DNA from: Motacilla alba alba
Taxonomy: Eukaryota > Chordata > Aves > Passeriformes > Motacillidae
Reading direction: 5' to 3'
Length of the DNA: 64,000 bases
Assembly (NCBI RefSeq): GCF_015832195.1
Contig: NC_052027.1
Location: forward strand, 1,984,001-2,048,000
Part shown: positions 12,228 through 25,396 of the stretch, in pieces
How the letters are laid out: each line of letters begins with the position of its first letter
How positions within the stretch are numbered: position 1 is the stretch's first letter
Position numbers and translations under genes: made by a program
The notes under the pieces: model-generated
Database searches by the model: none
Told to the model about the DNA's origin: nothing
The model's input: only the letters and a program-made list of their open reading frames with translations

Positions 12228-15200
12228 CTGCCAGGAGAGAAAGAACTCGGTCAAAGGCTGATCACAAAAGGGAAATGATGAAATAAAGCAAATATCAGCA
12301 TGGAGGGTGGGCTGGGGGGATCGGGGGGGGGAATGTAAGGCAGCAGGAGGCCGAGGGGCATCAACAAGAGGATCAGGAAATGCTTTCCCCAGGCTGGAAG
12401 GGGAGAAGGTGCTGATTCACCCCCAGAAACAGACACAGCTGGAGAAAACCCCAGCACCTGTAACACTGGGGGAGGTCTGTTGTGTGAATTTAGGAAGAAT
12501 TACTGCCTTAAACAAGCAATTCCATGCCAAGGCAGGCTGCCTCCCTCGCTGCTGCTGCCCTGCCATCCCACGTGTGGAGACCCTTCCCTCCCCACAAGGA
12601 TGCCTCTTGCACCAGCTGCATGTTAAGCCACAGAGTGCTTTAATTAAATTAAATTCAATTCCTCCTTCCACCTCTCTGTTTCTCCTCTCCTCAGGGCCCA
12701 TGCACTGCAAAAGTACAACTCCCCCTGCTCTCCTTGCACACCGAATCCAGCAGACCTGCAGTGAAGCGAGGAGGTGACTCTGAGCTCAGCAGTGCCACCA
12801 GGATTGTCACCAGCAGCTGCTTCGTGGGAGCACCAAGACATGGAATCACTTTGGCAGCCTCTGATCTTTTACAATTTCCTGCATTTCAATTTTCATTTTT
12901 TTCCCCCCTTGTTTCCAGCGTAGCTGAGCCTTGGTTTGGCAATTACAAACCTGTTGTCAGTGCAGTTGGGAACCAGAGGAAACACAGAGGTGATAAATAT
13001 TTATCAGCAGGAGCTGGTAGGAACATCATTATGAGGTTACAGGGATGGAAAACTGAGCCTTGATTTTTATCCTCTCTTAAAAATGTTTTCTGCACACATA
13101 CTTAAAAACATTTAAATAAATAAAATCCAAAGTTGTCACTGCTTCATTTCCCTTTTTAGGAAAGAACCCTTTATGGGCCATTCTCTCTTTCTTTTCTGGC
13201 TTAGGACAACAGGAAAACAGAAAAAAAAAAATTGGAGATATATAATATTTCATTTCTAAATTATACAAAATTTGCAAGCTTTTTTTGGGTTTTAAGAATT
13301 TTTTTTTTTAAATTTTACAGGAACCACTGTAACATTTCTCTGGCCACCTGCCAGTGCTCAGATTTTTATACATTTTGACTGCACACGGGCACAAGGCTGG
13401 ATCCCATCCTCTCTGAGGACAGCTGCAGGAGGAGGAACAGCCTAAAGCCCAAATAATGCCTGCAGGAATAAATGTGCTGTTTTTACATCAATATTGACAA
13501 GGAAAGGATTGCTACCAGGAAAAGCAGACTCTGCTTGGATGAACATGTAGGAAATGCTGCAAGGATGGTCAAAATCAGCAGATAAAGCAGAGCATTCATC
13601 ACTCTTGCTTCTCTGCAGACCATCAGGCTGTGGGAGCCAGCCCTGCAAAGCCTCATGCAAGCACTTCAAATCTGCCTCTGAGTAAAACAGCAAGATTGAG
13701 ATGATTATAAGAAAGGCTAATGCCTGATCAAGGCCATCAGGCTGATTGTGCTTTCTGAAGGCCACAAATTTATTTTTACAACACCTAAATTGGAATGAAT
13801 AATGATATAATGAAGATTTTATTAGTGAGGAGCTTCATTTAGGATCCACCTTGCAATCTTTGACTTGCAGAGAGGATGGTTCAGCTCCATGGTGACAACA
13901 CCATCGAGTTCCACCTCCCTTTGCCCCCAAAACTAAAAACCCTGGGTAGCAGAGGAGGATTTTTGTTCTTATTTGCCCATAAAAACCCAAACCAACCAAA
14001 CAAACCCACCAGATTAAAAGGAAAAACTGAACTATTAACACTTGCAATTCAGGAGATCAATGTGCTGCCAACAATTCTCACAATACCAACCGAGGGCTCC
14101 AGTGAGCACAGAAAAATATTGTGTGAGCTCCAGTGGCCCCAGCATTAGAGAAGGATTAGTAATTAGCAATTGGCAATGATTTCAAGAGGAGAATACAGCA
14201 GGGGAATGCAGACAGGTTATTGTGAGTAACAGGTACTCCCACCTCCTTTAATGAATGACTTAAGGTGCCTTTTAAACCCTTTCTGGACAGTATCAATTCC
14301 AAATCAAGCTGAACAGGCCCACAGAAGCAGAAAGTTGCATGTATTATTTAATTTCAGCTGGATGTGTTCAAAAGCAGCTGCGTGACTTTGGGAAAGTCAC
14401 TTTGGCTCTCGGTGACAAAGTTTGCACATCTCTGAGGACAGGTCCTTCAGCTGTGTCCCTCAGAAGAGGTTTAATTAGCTAATATTTGCACAGAGCCTTG
14501 ACATCTGCCTCTGAAATGCACTGGAGTGCAAGGCACACACCAACACCCAGCCCTTAACGGGGCCTCGAATGGCTTTGCTGGCATCAAGAGGTTTTTCTGT
14601 GAAATGCTGCCTTGATGCTCAGAGCCAGGACTTGGGCAGGTACCGGGGAGTGATGCCACACATCCCAAATCCCCCAAAAATGCTCCAAACCCAGCAGGAG
14701 CCAGCGGCAGCTGCCAGCCCACCAGCTTCTCCCTTTGGGCAGGGTATTGCTGCGTGGAATGACCTGTTGTGGGGTTTGATAAAAGCTGAAGCAATCTGAA
14801 ATCATCCACAGCCCCTCAAGGCTGGGGGGTTTGTCTCAGCAAACGGCATTTGGAAACTTTCATCAAACCCAGGTGGCTTTGCACAGTAACAATTACCCGA
14901 GTTGTCCGGAGTAATGGAAGATTTCCCCAAATTTTGCCTACAAAAATCAGCCTTTATAGCAAAAAAAGAGATTCAATTCTAAGCAAAACAAAAGGAACCG
15001 CAGCCTTTTCTCCTTTTTCAGGACCTGCTTGGGTTTGAGCTTTATGAAATGTGGTCATTCTTTTTCTAAGTGATTCCTAGGCAAGAAAAGTTTTAAAGAA
15101 GTATTCCGCAGATGGCAAACAAACAAGGACGGGCAAACAAACAAGGTCACACCAGCTCCTGCTGATGGGGTCAGGGTGAAATCTGGCCTCAGAGTTCTGA

Positions 15201-15310
15201 ATTTAAACCCCTCATCATTTCCAGCTCCACCGACTGTCCCGGTGGGGAGACTTGCACCCCAGCAGGGCAGCTCCACAGCCCCCTCAGCTGCCATTACCGG
15301 CTGCAACAGC

Positions 15311-15865
15311 ATCAGAAACGATGGGAATGACAGGAACGATGGGAATGAAATAAAGCATGGGAATGACAGGAACGATGGGAATGAAATAAAGCATGGGAAT
15401 AACAGAAATGATGGGAATAACAGGAATGATGGGAATGAAATAAAGCATGGGAATAACAGAAATGATGGGAATGAAATAAAGCATGGGAATAACAGGAATG
15501 ATGGGAATGAAATAAAGCATGGGAATAACAGAAATGATGGGAATGAAATAAAGCATGGGAATAACAGGAATGATGGGAATAACAGGAATGATGGGAATAA
15601 CAGAAATCATGGGAATAACAGGAATAACAGAAATAATGGGAATAACAGAAATCATGGGAGTAACAGAAATAATGGGAATAACAGAAATGATGGGAATAAC
15701 AGAAATGATAGGAATAACAGAATCAATGGGAATAACAGGAGTAACAGAAATAATGGGAATAACAGAAATAACAGGAATAAGAGAAATAATGGGAATAACA
15801 GAAATAATGGGAATAACAGGAATAACACAAATAATGGGAATAACAGAAATAATGTAAATAACAGA
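15311..15865. repeat. 18-bp minisatellite with 36-bp higher-order pattern
   Basis: Built from 18-mers of the type AATAACAGAAATGATGGG alternating, in the first half, with AATGAAATAAAGCATGGG. The second half is mostly AATAACAGAAATAATGGG with 9-bp partial units. Because 18 is a multiple of three, long frames stay open on both strands (Asn/Gly-rich and Ile/Pro-rich). These are not proteins. Confidence 0.95.
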
Positions 15866-16760
15866 ACTCCTGAACTCAGCATGCCCCAGGAACCCAACTG
15901 GAGCACCATCACTTCCCTCAGGAGCCTGCCAGTCTCAGGGCACTGGGGATGTGACAGAGATCCCTATTTTTGTGAAAGCTGAGCTCTGTTTTGCTGGCTT
16001 TGGCTGCCCCAGGAGCCATTCCATGCTTTGCTTTCATATTTTTCCACACGTGCCTATTTTTAGAACACAAAATGCTTCGTAATTACGCCGGGGCTGCAAT
16101 TAGGAGAGACCCCTCTGTGCAAGACCTATTAAAAACCACCCCAAAAATATGACAGAAACTGAGATGAAGAGTCAACGATGCAAATTGGTGGCGGCAGGTG
16201 TCTGCACGTCCTTTGCAAAGCCAATTTCTGTGAGTGTATCATGTGGGAGGCAGCTCTGCTGTGCAGTGCCTTGAATGACACGCTGTCAAAAACTCACCCT
16301 TAGTGAGCCCTTTGTCATTACCGCTCGGGGTTTTTTCCCTAATGATTAGAAAAGCAGTGTCAGTGCTATTTTCACCTATTATTCCTGTTTAACTGGTATG
16401 AAACGATTTCTGCTTTTACCCTATTCCAACAAAAACGTACACACATCAATCACTGCTTCATACACCAGTGGGTTTTAATTGCCAAAGAAAAGCACGGCTA
16501 ACAGGCTTAGAAAAATAAAAATGTTACTGGGTTTTACTTTAAAGTCTTGCTCTAGAGAGTTTTACAAGGCAAATTTGGTAACACAGCGTTGGTATCACTC
16601 AGCTGAGTTGGTGTGAACAGCAGGGAGCCCCCAAAGCACAGGAGCTGCATCCCTGGGGATCTTTATTCCTACAAAATGAGGTATCCAATGGGCCTGGGCA
16701 GGGGCAACTCAGAGCTTGTGCCCAGCAGCAGCACAGGGAGGGAGGAGGGTGGGTGATACC

Positions 16761-17335
16761 TTTTGTATTTGCTGGGAATGTTGCAATGAAGGCAGGAATG
16801 ATGAATTTGACTCTATGTTTTTAGGAGGCTTATATTATATTATATTATATTACATTACATTATATTATGTTATAATATGTTATGTTATAATATATTATAT
16901 TGTATTATGTTATATTATATTGTATATATTATTATGTTATATTTTACATTATATTATATTATAATCACATTATATTATATTATATTATATTATATTATAT
17001 TATATTATATTATATTATATTATATTATTCTAACTGAAGACTACAGAGAGGACACTTACTCAATGTTAAAAAGCTAATAATAAAAATTCATGACTCTTTC
17101 CAGAGCCTTGGCACAGCTCGGCCCTGATTGGCCAAAGAGTGAAAACAACTCACGGCAGAATTTAATGAAACAATCACCTGTGGGTAAACAATTTCTACAC
17201 CCATTCCATGTGAGCACAACACAGGAGAAGCAAATGAGATAAGAATTGGTTTGTTTTTTTTCTCTGAGGCTTCTCAGCTTCGTAGGAGAAAAATTCTGGG
17301 CGAAGGGATTTTTTTCAAAAAATGTAAATACTACA
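16761..17335 (-). mobile_element. Solo LTR, class II (ERVK-like), with internal ATATT expansion
   Basis: Homologous to the LTR at 36528-36919 over both flanks: TTTGACTCTATG, GGAGAAGCAAATGAGA, TCTCTGAGGCTTCTCAGCTT. The flanks are GATACC (16755-16760) and GATACT (17336-17341), a 6-bp target duplication with one mismatch, which suits class II retroviral integration. About 180 bp of the extra length is a pentanucleotide ATATT array at 16828-17027. No internal viral genes remain. Confidence 0.75.
16828..17030. repeat. (ATATT)n microsatellite
   Basis: Pentanucleotide repeat, nearly pure from about 16970 to 17027 and more varied before that. It grew from the short TATATTATATTA seed present in the sister LTR at 36.6 kb. 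Confidence 0.95.
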
Positions 17336-18340
17336 GATACTCACCCACATCTCTGCATCCAACTGGGAATTACTGGGAATTACCGGGAATTATGCCTTAG
17401 GGCCATTCCCACTGTACCAAAAATAAGTCTTGGGTTAGGGAACTCCTACTTCACTTAGATGAGCAACAAATCCTTGGATCAGCACTTCAGGAGTTCTTTT
17501 AGTCTGTATCTTATGGGAGGTCGGTATTTAACCCTAAGGCTTGGTTGTGCTTTGGGCACAGGAAAATGGAGTGGTTAAAAATGATTGATAATTTAGGAAC
17601 TGATATATTAGAAAGCTAACACACATTCACTGGCAATTTTGAGTATTCTGGAGTGGACAAAATACCACCTTTACTGATATTAAATGAACTTTAAAGCACC
17701 CACACAATAGGAAATATTGACATAGGTAAGGAGTAATTGCCTTTCTTACAGGTGAAATGCCCAGGCCCCTTGGGTACCCAGCCACAGCCAAAACACCCAG
17801 AGCCAATTTTCAAGCATGACTTAAAGAGATTTGCAGATCATAATGGGCTTTGCCTTCTCAAACCCCTCCTATAATTTTAAAATAATCCCAGGAATCTAAA
17901 ATTTAGGGTTATGTTTAAGGTCGTATCCAGGAATAATTGAAGATTATTCCTTTTATTAAAGAGCACAGCACTCATCCCAAGGGAATCTGATTAGGCTGGC
18001 AATGACATCTCCAACAAAAAAAACTGATGGGAGGATTGGTCAAATTCTCCTGGTTCAGAATGAGCAAAGAACCTCCATCCAAATATCCCTGGGGATATTT
18101 GGATGCCCTTTCCTAAATTATTTTCATTATATTTGCACAACTCTCCACGTACAACAGTTCCCAGGTTCATGTCCTGGACAAAACTCACAGCCAGGTGGGC
18201 AGGGGAGGCATTGGCAAGATAATCCCACTCCATTGGCTACAAACTGTGGGAATTTCATAATATTGAAGAAAAAATTAAAAAAAAAATAATATAAACCCAG
18301 TCTTGGAGAGGGGATTCCAGTGCACCTCAATCCATGAGGG

Positions 18341-18502
18341 AGGGAGGGAAGGGAAGGAGAGGGAAAGGAAGAGGGAAAGGAAAGGAAAAGGAAAAAGGAA
18401 AAGGAAAAGGAAAAGGAAAAGGAAAAGGAAAAGGAAAAGGAAAAGGAAAAGGAAAAGGAAGGAAAGGAAATTAAAGTAAAAGGGAAAGGGAAAGGAGAAA
18501 GG
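18341..18502. repeat. (GGAAAA)n purine tract
   Basis: All-purine plus strand, with a regular GGAAAA hexamer at 18380-18460 and looser GGAAAG/GGGAAA flanks. It produces a Leu/Phe-rich spurious frame on the minus strand. A homopurine tract this long could adopt triplex (H-DNA) structure. Confidence 0.95.
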
Positions 18503-19789
18503 GGAAGCCCCTAACAGGCACCCAGAAAAACCAAGATTTGCCTGGTGGTATTTTTGGTCCCACCACCCCCAAACACTGTCTCTATAAAACTGCACCTGAT
18601 GTCAGAGCTGGGTTTTCTGCCATCCCTCTCACCAGCCTACAGAGATGAAGTTCTTCAGGCTGTGTCCTTGCTGGTGTGTCAGGACTACCCAGAGAGCTGT
18701 GTGGGCTGGAATAAAACCCCTTTGATACACAGCTTAATAGAATTTTAGTTTAAGAGCTGGTGTTCTAATGAATAATTTCGAGAGTCACTGATTTGAGAAA
18801 TAGTTTACAAGTCTGGGGATGAAAGCTTTCTAATTTGACCTTTAGAGCAGAAATTTCTCTGGGATTTCTACTTCACCAAGGAGAAAAGAAAGGAAAAAGA
18901 AGTTTTAGAGGTAAATATCTTGGCATTCCCCCCACCCCTATTCCAGCTGGAAAATATTTTTCCTTGGATTTTATTACTGAGGCCATTAACAAGGCATTAA
19001 CTTTACCACCCCATCTCTGATCTCTCATCCTGGACTGAGACATCTCTCTCTGGGTTCTGTGCTGAGGCTGTTGGGATTTTCCCAAGTCTTTCTGACCCCA
19101 CCTGTTAAAGCCAGGCTGATTTCTGCACCCACATGGCTGAAATTCCACCTCACTGGGGTTTGGTCCTTGCCTCCCAACGTTCTGCAAGGCAGCCCCAGGG
19201 CTCTTCTGCCTTCCCCCACACCGCTGCTCTTACAGGGAAAAGGAGCTCTGAGAAATTTCTGCAAGGCACCCATTTTTCTTTTCCAAAATCAAGCCACTCT
19301 TCTCTATGATATTATGAAAAAAAAAAATCCTCCTTGTCTTCATGTTCCACTTCATAAAAACTGCCTGTTTGCCTTCCTTCGACAGGAAATATTTCAAACA
19401 TTTATTTTGAAGCAGCTCCTCTGCTTGAGACAAAATGCTGAGGACTCTGAAAATTTTATTACTTTAATCTAGAAAATCTGGGCAGACATTTCCCCTTGGG
19501 TTGACTCGAATGGGGTTATTTCACTCTCAGAAGTTTTTTATCTTTTCCTAGATTAAAAAAACAAGCAAAAAAAAAAAAAAAAAAAAAGCTGTTTGCACTT
19601 TCTTGGAGCAGAGATGATTTGCAGTGGGCAGAGAGCAGAACTTGCAGGGGCACAGGGGGTGTTGTGCCCCTTTTTCAGGGGATATCTGGGCACTGCAGGA
19701 GCCCACGGGCTCTTCTGCCCCTTCCCACTCTGGGCAGTGGCAGGAATGCAAATTCAGACCCAAGATAATGTGAAATAAAATCACTGAGC

Positions 19790-19914
19790 CACAGAATTCA
19801 TTAAAGCCCTGGCAGTGCCACGGCAGGGACACCTCCCCCTGTCCCAGGCTGCTCCCAGCCCCAGTGTCCAGCCTGGCCCTGGGCACTGCCAGGGATCCAG
19901 GGCACCCCCAGATT
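19790..19914 (-). mobile_element. CR1 LINE 3' fragment
   Basis: Antisense copy of the CR1 tail: CAGGGACACCTCCCCCTGTC, CCAGGCTGCTCCCAGCCCCA, CACTGCCAGGGATCCAGGGC. Confidence 0.85.
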
Positions 19915-22900
19915 TCCTGGATAACATGACTCAAGCTCACTCAGCAGGATGTTTCAAAGGGAAATTTCCCTTTACCTGCTAAAAACCCACCCAAACCCCA
20001 CCCCCCAGAGACCCTGATCCTCAGAGCTGCCTGCTGGTTCAGCCTCCCCGTGGATATGCACATTTTGGTGCTCAGCAGCATCTCGGAGCGCTGATATTTT
20101 CCATTCTGTTCCCCTCTCAGGCCCAATGAATAATGCCACGCCAGTCATGTTTGCTGCAGACAGGGAAACCAACGTGGCACAGCTTTCCACACACACATTT
20201 CAAGCTCCTCCATCCTCCACGTGCCAATGCTGGCTCCTGGCTTTGCTTTCCAGAGGGAAAACAGGAAAAAAAAAACCAAAATAAAGATAAAGCAGCCACT
20301 GGGATAAAGTTGTTCTTTAAAGCATAAAGTTGTTCTGCACTGCCCTTGCATCTCATCAACAGAAACAGAAATTTTCCTGCAGAAACAGAAATTTTCCTGC
20401 AGAATCCAGCTCTGGCCTTTGCCAGGTCCATGCTGGGGTCCTGGAAGTGCTCTACTTCCACACGTTTAGAGAAAATACTGATTTGCAGGGATGCAGAACC
20501 CCTAAGGATCAGCTAAGGAGCACAATTATTTCTTCAGCTAGGTCAAGAGCATCACTTCATTCACAGACAGGAGGTTTACAGGCCAAAGGGGAGGTGTCAC
20601 AAGAAGTTTCCAATGACAGAGGAAATAACAAAACCTCCTGATTTCTCGCCCTGTTCTCCAGCCACACAAACCATGAAAACTGATCAGAATATGCCACAAA
20701 AACATAACCCAACAGCTCTGCAGATGTTCACTACTCTAAAATCAGTTTTTACAAGAAGTTTGGGGGTTCATTTAAAAAAACCCCAACAAACCTACATCAT
20801 CATATAGTTTTGAAGAATAAAGCTCCTAGATATAAAATATATCTATATGCATTTTAAATATTTTTTCATAATAAAGGCAACATGAATAAATATGAAGAGA
20901 GATGAGGAAAAACATCAGGCCTGTGCCTTGCTTTTCCCTGAATTCCTAAAGCAGAAGAGGAACTGGGGTGTTGTGAGTGGCCTGTGATCCAGCACCTCCC
21001 ATGCAACTCCCTGCCCTCTCCTGAGCTCCTTCCAGCCAGAAACCAAAATAACTTCCCAGAAAACCACTGCAGGCTTAGGAGATTCCCAGCTTTAGCACAA
21101 AATGTGTGGACTGACAATTTCCAAGTGCCACTGCTTTAAGTAAAAATGAATTCAGCTTATTTATAACCCTGGGGAGGAAACAAAGCAGGTAGAAAATTCT
21201 CCATTTCTGCTCTGACTTAAGGGTCCTTCTATCCCAGATGAAAGTAAAGTAGGTTATAGATCCATCCTCTGCTGCAAACTCCCTGTTGGTCCTATTCATC
21301 AAAAATAAAAAATAAAAAAGGAAAAGAAAGGGAAAAGAGAGGAGCTTACGTGAGGCTTAGCCTAGTTTTCCAGCCAGCAGAGACTGTGGGGAAGGAGCAG
21401 AGGTTGGGAGCTCATCTCTGACACTGATGAAAGCCCTGTGCACAGCTCAGCCAGGATTTCAGCACAGAGCAACCCTGGCATGTGGGGACATATGGAAAAA
21501 TGCAAATAAATGTGCTCCTTCCTGAGTTAGGGTCACAGCAGCCCCAGCCCTGGGGACAGGCAGGTGAGGGGCTGATTTTGGGCGAGGCAGCAGGGCTGTG
21601 GCTGTTATAAATGGCATTTTTCCTTGGAAAGGCTCTGGAGGAGGAATCAGGGGGCTGGCACTTGGCAGGAAACCACACAATTTAAACTGGGGACTCCCCA
21701 GCCAGGCTGCTCTCACAGCCTGGCAGCTGCAGGCAAACGGGGACGGCACATCCCACTGGGACTGGGGAAACCTGGGCTCTCTGCAGGGACTGGACATTCC
21801 AGCTCCAAAATGATGATTACTGGTCACAACAAAACCCTTCAAATGCACAGAGGCTTCAGCTTTGGGAATACTGAAAAAACCCCTTTTCAGTAGGATGTTG
21901 GGAGTCATTTTCTCTATCTACCACCACAGTGAAAGGATTTTGGGGTGGTGGTCAAAGCCCCAAAGTATTCTCATTGCAACCACGTTATCAGTGGATTTTC
22001 TGCCACTCTTTGCCCTGTGCAGTGCTGGGTCCTGGCTGCTAATTCATATTTAAAAATTATTTTTGAAGGAAAAAAAAAACATTTCTATAAAATGAATTCT
22101 TTTAATGAAGTGTGTGGGGAAGAGTTTTTAGAAACAACAGCATGCTTCAGAGGAGGTTCATGGAAGCAAGGAAGAAAGTAAAGAGTTCCTGGAATGGAAT
22201 CAGGATATCCTGAGTGGGAAGAGACCCCCCAAGGATCATCCCTCGGGAATAATCCAATGGAAAAGGTACCAGAGGCCAGGTGGAGGCTGCTCCCCTGCCC
22301 AGAGGTGGAAAGCAGCCAACATCCAACCCTGATCTTCAGGCAACTGAGAAACAGCTCAATTCCACCCAGAAAATCACACTTTTCACCTCTCTGGGGACAT
22401 CTGCACGACGAGGAGGAGGAGGAAGAGAACAAGGAGACCTTTCCCCTTCTTTTTAAGCTCCTGGGACAGCACAGTGATGCTTCACCCCTGCTGCAGCATC
22501 CTCAGAGGACACCTCCCTTCAGACTCACTATCCTCTGCTCCCCCGGGGCTCATTCCTGGTCTGAAATTGATCCCTCAGCCCCTGGACATCTCAATATCAC
22601 TTTGGCCAGCTGCAGAGAACATCCACAGCATGAGCATGGATCTGCTAAGTTAAGAGATTCAAGGGAAACTCCTTCCTGGAAAATGGCCATGGGCTGGAAA
22701 GAGGATTTCAGAGAGGCCTCTGGGCACAGACAGGGGGAAGGACATCAGCCATCCTCCCCCCATGGGGTCCCACAAATGAAACCCCCCTGAAAACAGACCC
22801 CATTTCTCTAACAGCTCCTGCTTCACAGACATCCCTCACAGGCAGTTTTTGTAACAACAGGGGGCAAAGCAATGATATGGCTGAAAACCAGCTCTGATTC

Positions 22901-23782
22901 AAACTTGATTTTCCTCTTTGGATACCCAATTCCAAATCACCAGCATGTGACAACCAGCAGTGCTGATGAGAAAGGCAGCAGCTCCTGCACAGCTCCCACA
23001 GGGCTCATTTCCAAAGCAGCAGCCTGGGCTGGCAGCAGCTTTGTGAATTTTCAGGTTAAACTGCAAATCCTGCTGAGGTGTTTAGGGCCAAATTGAGTCA
23101 AGTTATCACAGCAGGGAGGGAATGTTTCATCTGTGAGCTCGGGGGATGGCTCCACGGGAGAAGAGAGGGGTCACCTCCTGGGAGAGGCTTGGTCCTGTGC
23201 TTGGGGTGATTCAGCTGCTGCTGGTGGAGGTGGAGATGGAGCAAACACAGCCTGGAGACCCCTGGGTGGGGGTACTGGAGGTGTGCAAAGCTGTCTGGTT
23301 CCAAAGCTGGGGCAGTAAAACACAAACTGCAGCCTCAGCAAGGTAAAATAAATTCAAAGTCATCTGTAATTAGAGATGCTGCCCTCGAGGAGCTCATAAA
23401 TCAGCAGGAGTTGTCCTTGCTCGTCCCACTGTGATCATGAACAACCTGGGCATCCCTTAGCAAGAGCTAAAGCAGAAGGGAAGCCCCGAGCTGTCCCATT
23501 TCCTCTGAACCCACTCCCAGCAGTGCTGCCCAGCCGGGACAGGCTGCAGGATCAGCAGAGGCCACCACATGGAACTAAATCTGAGCACACAGATCTCCAA
23601 ATGCACAGCCCTGAGAAGGGTCTGCAAGGAACAGGAGCTTCTCCTGGTGATTTTGAGAACTTCCCATGGTGATCTGAGGACTGTGGAGGTGTGGGTATAA
23701 ATCAGACATTTGGAAACCACCCCCAAGATCAAGCCCAGCCTTTGAGCAGACACCAGGGCCACTCAACCACACCACAGAGTGC

Positions 23783-23980
23783 CACAGTCTGAGCAATTCC
23801 AGGGATGGGGACTCCACCACTGCCCTGGGCAGCCTTTTCCAATGTTTAGCCACACTTTGTAAGGAAACTTTCCCAGATATCCTCCCTTGGCACAACTTGA
23901 GGCCATTCCCTCTTGTCCTGTCACTTGTTCCCTCAGAGAAGAGACCGACCCCAACTTGCCACCACCTCCTTCCAGGAATT
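23783..23980 (-). mobile_element. CR1 LINE 3' fragment
   Basis: Antisense CR1: CCAGGGATGGGGACTCCACC, GGGCAGCCTTTTCCAATG, CACAACTTGAGGCCATTCCC, AGAAGAGACCGACCCCAACT. It abuts the left arm of the inverted duplication. Confidence 0.85.
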
Positions 23981-24195
23981 TTTTCTTCCTCTCTCTTTTT
24001 CCCTTTCTCTTCCCCCCTTTTTTTCTTTTTTCCACACTAGTTGTCTCTGAAATTGAACATATTTTCACCGAGTGAGGAATCTGCTGTGCCACAGTAACAG
24101 AACATGGATTAATGATACCCCAAGCCCTGTGCTTACAGCAACACAGGCTTTCAGAAAATAAAAAAGCTTTAAACTCTTGAGTATGGATCTAATAA
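23980..24195. repeat. Left arm of inverted duplication
   Basis: Reverse-complement match to 25173-25396. The core 24031-24195 differs at about three positions in 165; the outer purine/pyrimidine-rich part (23980-24030) aligns with small gaps. Confidence 0.92.
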
Positions 24196-24261
24196 GAGAT
24201 CTCTAACTTAGAGAGTGACAGAGCAACTTCCAGCCCCTGTGAGATGTTCCATTCCATACAT

Positions 24262-24790
24262 CATTCCATGGGCAGCTCAAGTGTGTCCAGAGAGGCAACG
24301 AGGCTGGAGAGGGGCTGGGAACACAAACCCTGAGAGGAGGCACTGAGGGAGCTGGGGGTGCTCAGCCTGCAGAAAAGGAGGCTCAGGGCTGCCCTCAGCA
24401 CTCTCCCAGCTCCTGAAAGGTGCCTGTGCTCAGCTGGGGCTGGGCTCCTTCTCCAGGCACTGACAGAACCAGAGCACACAGCCTCGAGCTGCCCCAAGGG
24501 AAATACAGATTGGATATTAGGGAAAAGTTTTTTACTGAAAGAGAGAAAAAGTTCTGGAAAAGTTCTGGAACTTTTTCTCACTGAAAGGAGAGAAAAAGTT
24601 CTCCCCTGCCCAGGGAGGTGGTGGAGTCCCCATCCCTGGGTGTGTTTAACAAAGCCTGGATGTGGCACTGGGTGCCAGGGTTTAGCTGAGGGGTTGGGGC
24701 TGGGCTGGACTCGATGATCCTGAAGGTCTCTTCCAGCCTGGTCATTCTGTGATTCTGTGGTTCAGTGGTTCTGTGATTTTAGAGTTTGGC
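24262..24790 (+). mobile_element. CR1 LINE 3' end with short tail repeats
   Basis: A longer sense CR1 piece: GGGGGTGCTCAGCCTGCAGA, GGAGGTGGTGGAGTCCCCAT, GACTCGATGATCCTGAAGGT and the terminal TTCTGTGATTCTGTGG repeats. A local duplication of AAAAAGTTCTGGAAAAGTTC around 24545-24600 is present. It lies in the spacer of the inverted duplication. Confidence 0.9.
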
Positions 24791-25172
24791 AAGGACACAC
24801 TGGGAGCTCATCCTCCCTGCCCTGTCCAAGGGACAGGAGCTGAGCAGGTGGAACAAGCTGCAAATCCATCACTTTGGGAGGGCTGTGGGCCAGCTCTGGT
24901 GCCACCAGAAATCAATGGCAGCTTTATCTCCCTCCTCAATGCAAGCAGGACCGGGCCACAAAAACCAACTTTGATCACATGCCTGGAGGGGTGGGCCCAG
25001 CCCCAAAATGCTGCCTCAGAGCCACAACTCCTGCTTGATTCAAGGGTTATTTCCCAACAGAAGCCACAGCACAGTGAATAAAATCACCAAGCTAAGCCCC
25101 AGCCCCTAAAATAAGAAGTGCATCATTTAATCTAGTTCAGCTGTGTTTCCGTAGATCTTCGTGGAAAAGCCA

Positions 25173-25396
25173 TTATTAGATCCATACTCAAGAGTTTAAA
25201 GCTTTTTTATTTTCTGAAAGCCTGTGTTGCTATAAGCACAGGGCTTGGGCTATCATTAATCCATGTTCTGTTACTGTGGCACAGCAGATTCCTCACTCGG
25301 TGAAAATATGTTCAATTTCAGAGACAACTAGTGTGGGAAAAAAAAAAGATATAAAAGTGGGAAGAGAAAGGGAAAAAGAGAGAGGAATTAAAAATC
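25173..25396. repeat. Right arm of inverted duplication
   Basis: Inverse of 23980-24195; see the left arm. The spacer between arms is 977 nt. Confidence 0.92.

Noticed and set aside
12306..12340. G-rich run as a possible regulatory G-quadruplex near the Ig2-entry exon
   Set aside because: One long G run, but not four well-spaced tracts; too weak to call.
15176..15982. 268-codon Asn/Gly-rich protein
   Set aside because: Translation of the 18-bp minisatellite; open because the unit is divisible by three.
22194..22790. 198-codon plus-strand frame
   Set aside because: It starts in a probable CR1 scrap and has no family resemblance; low-complexity Glu run only.
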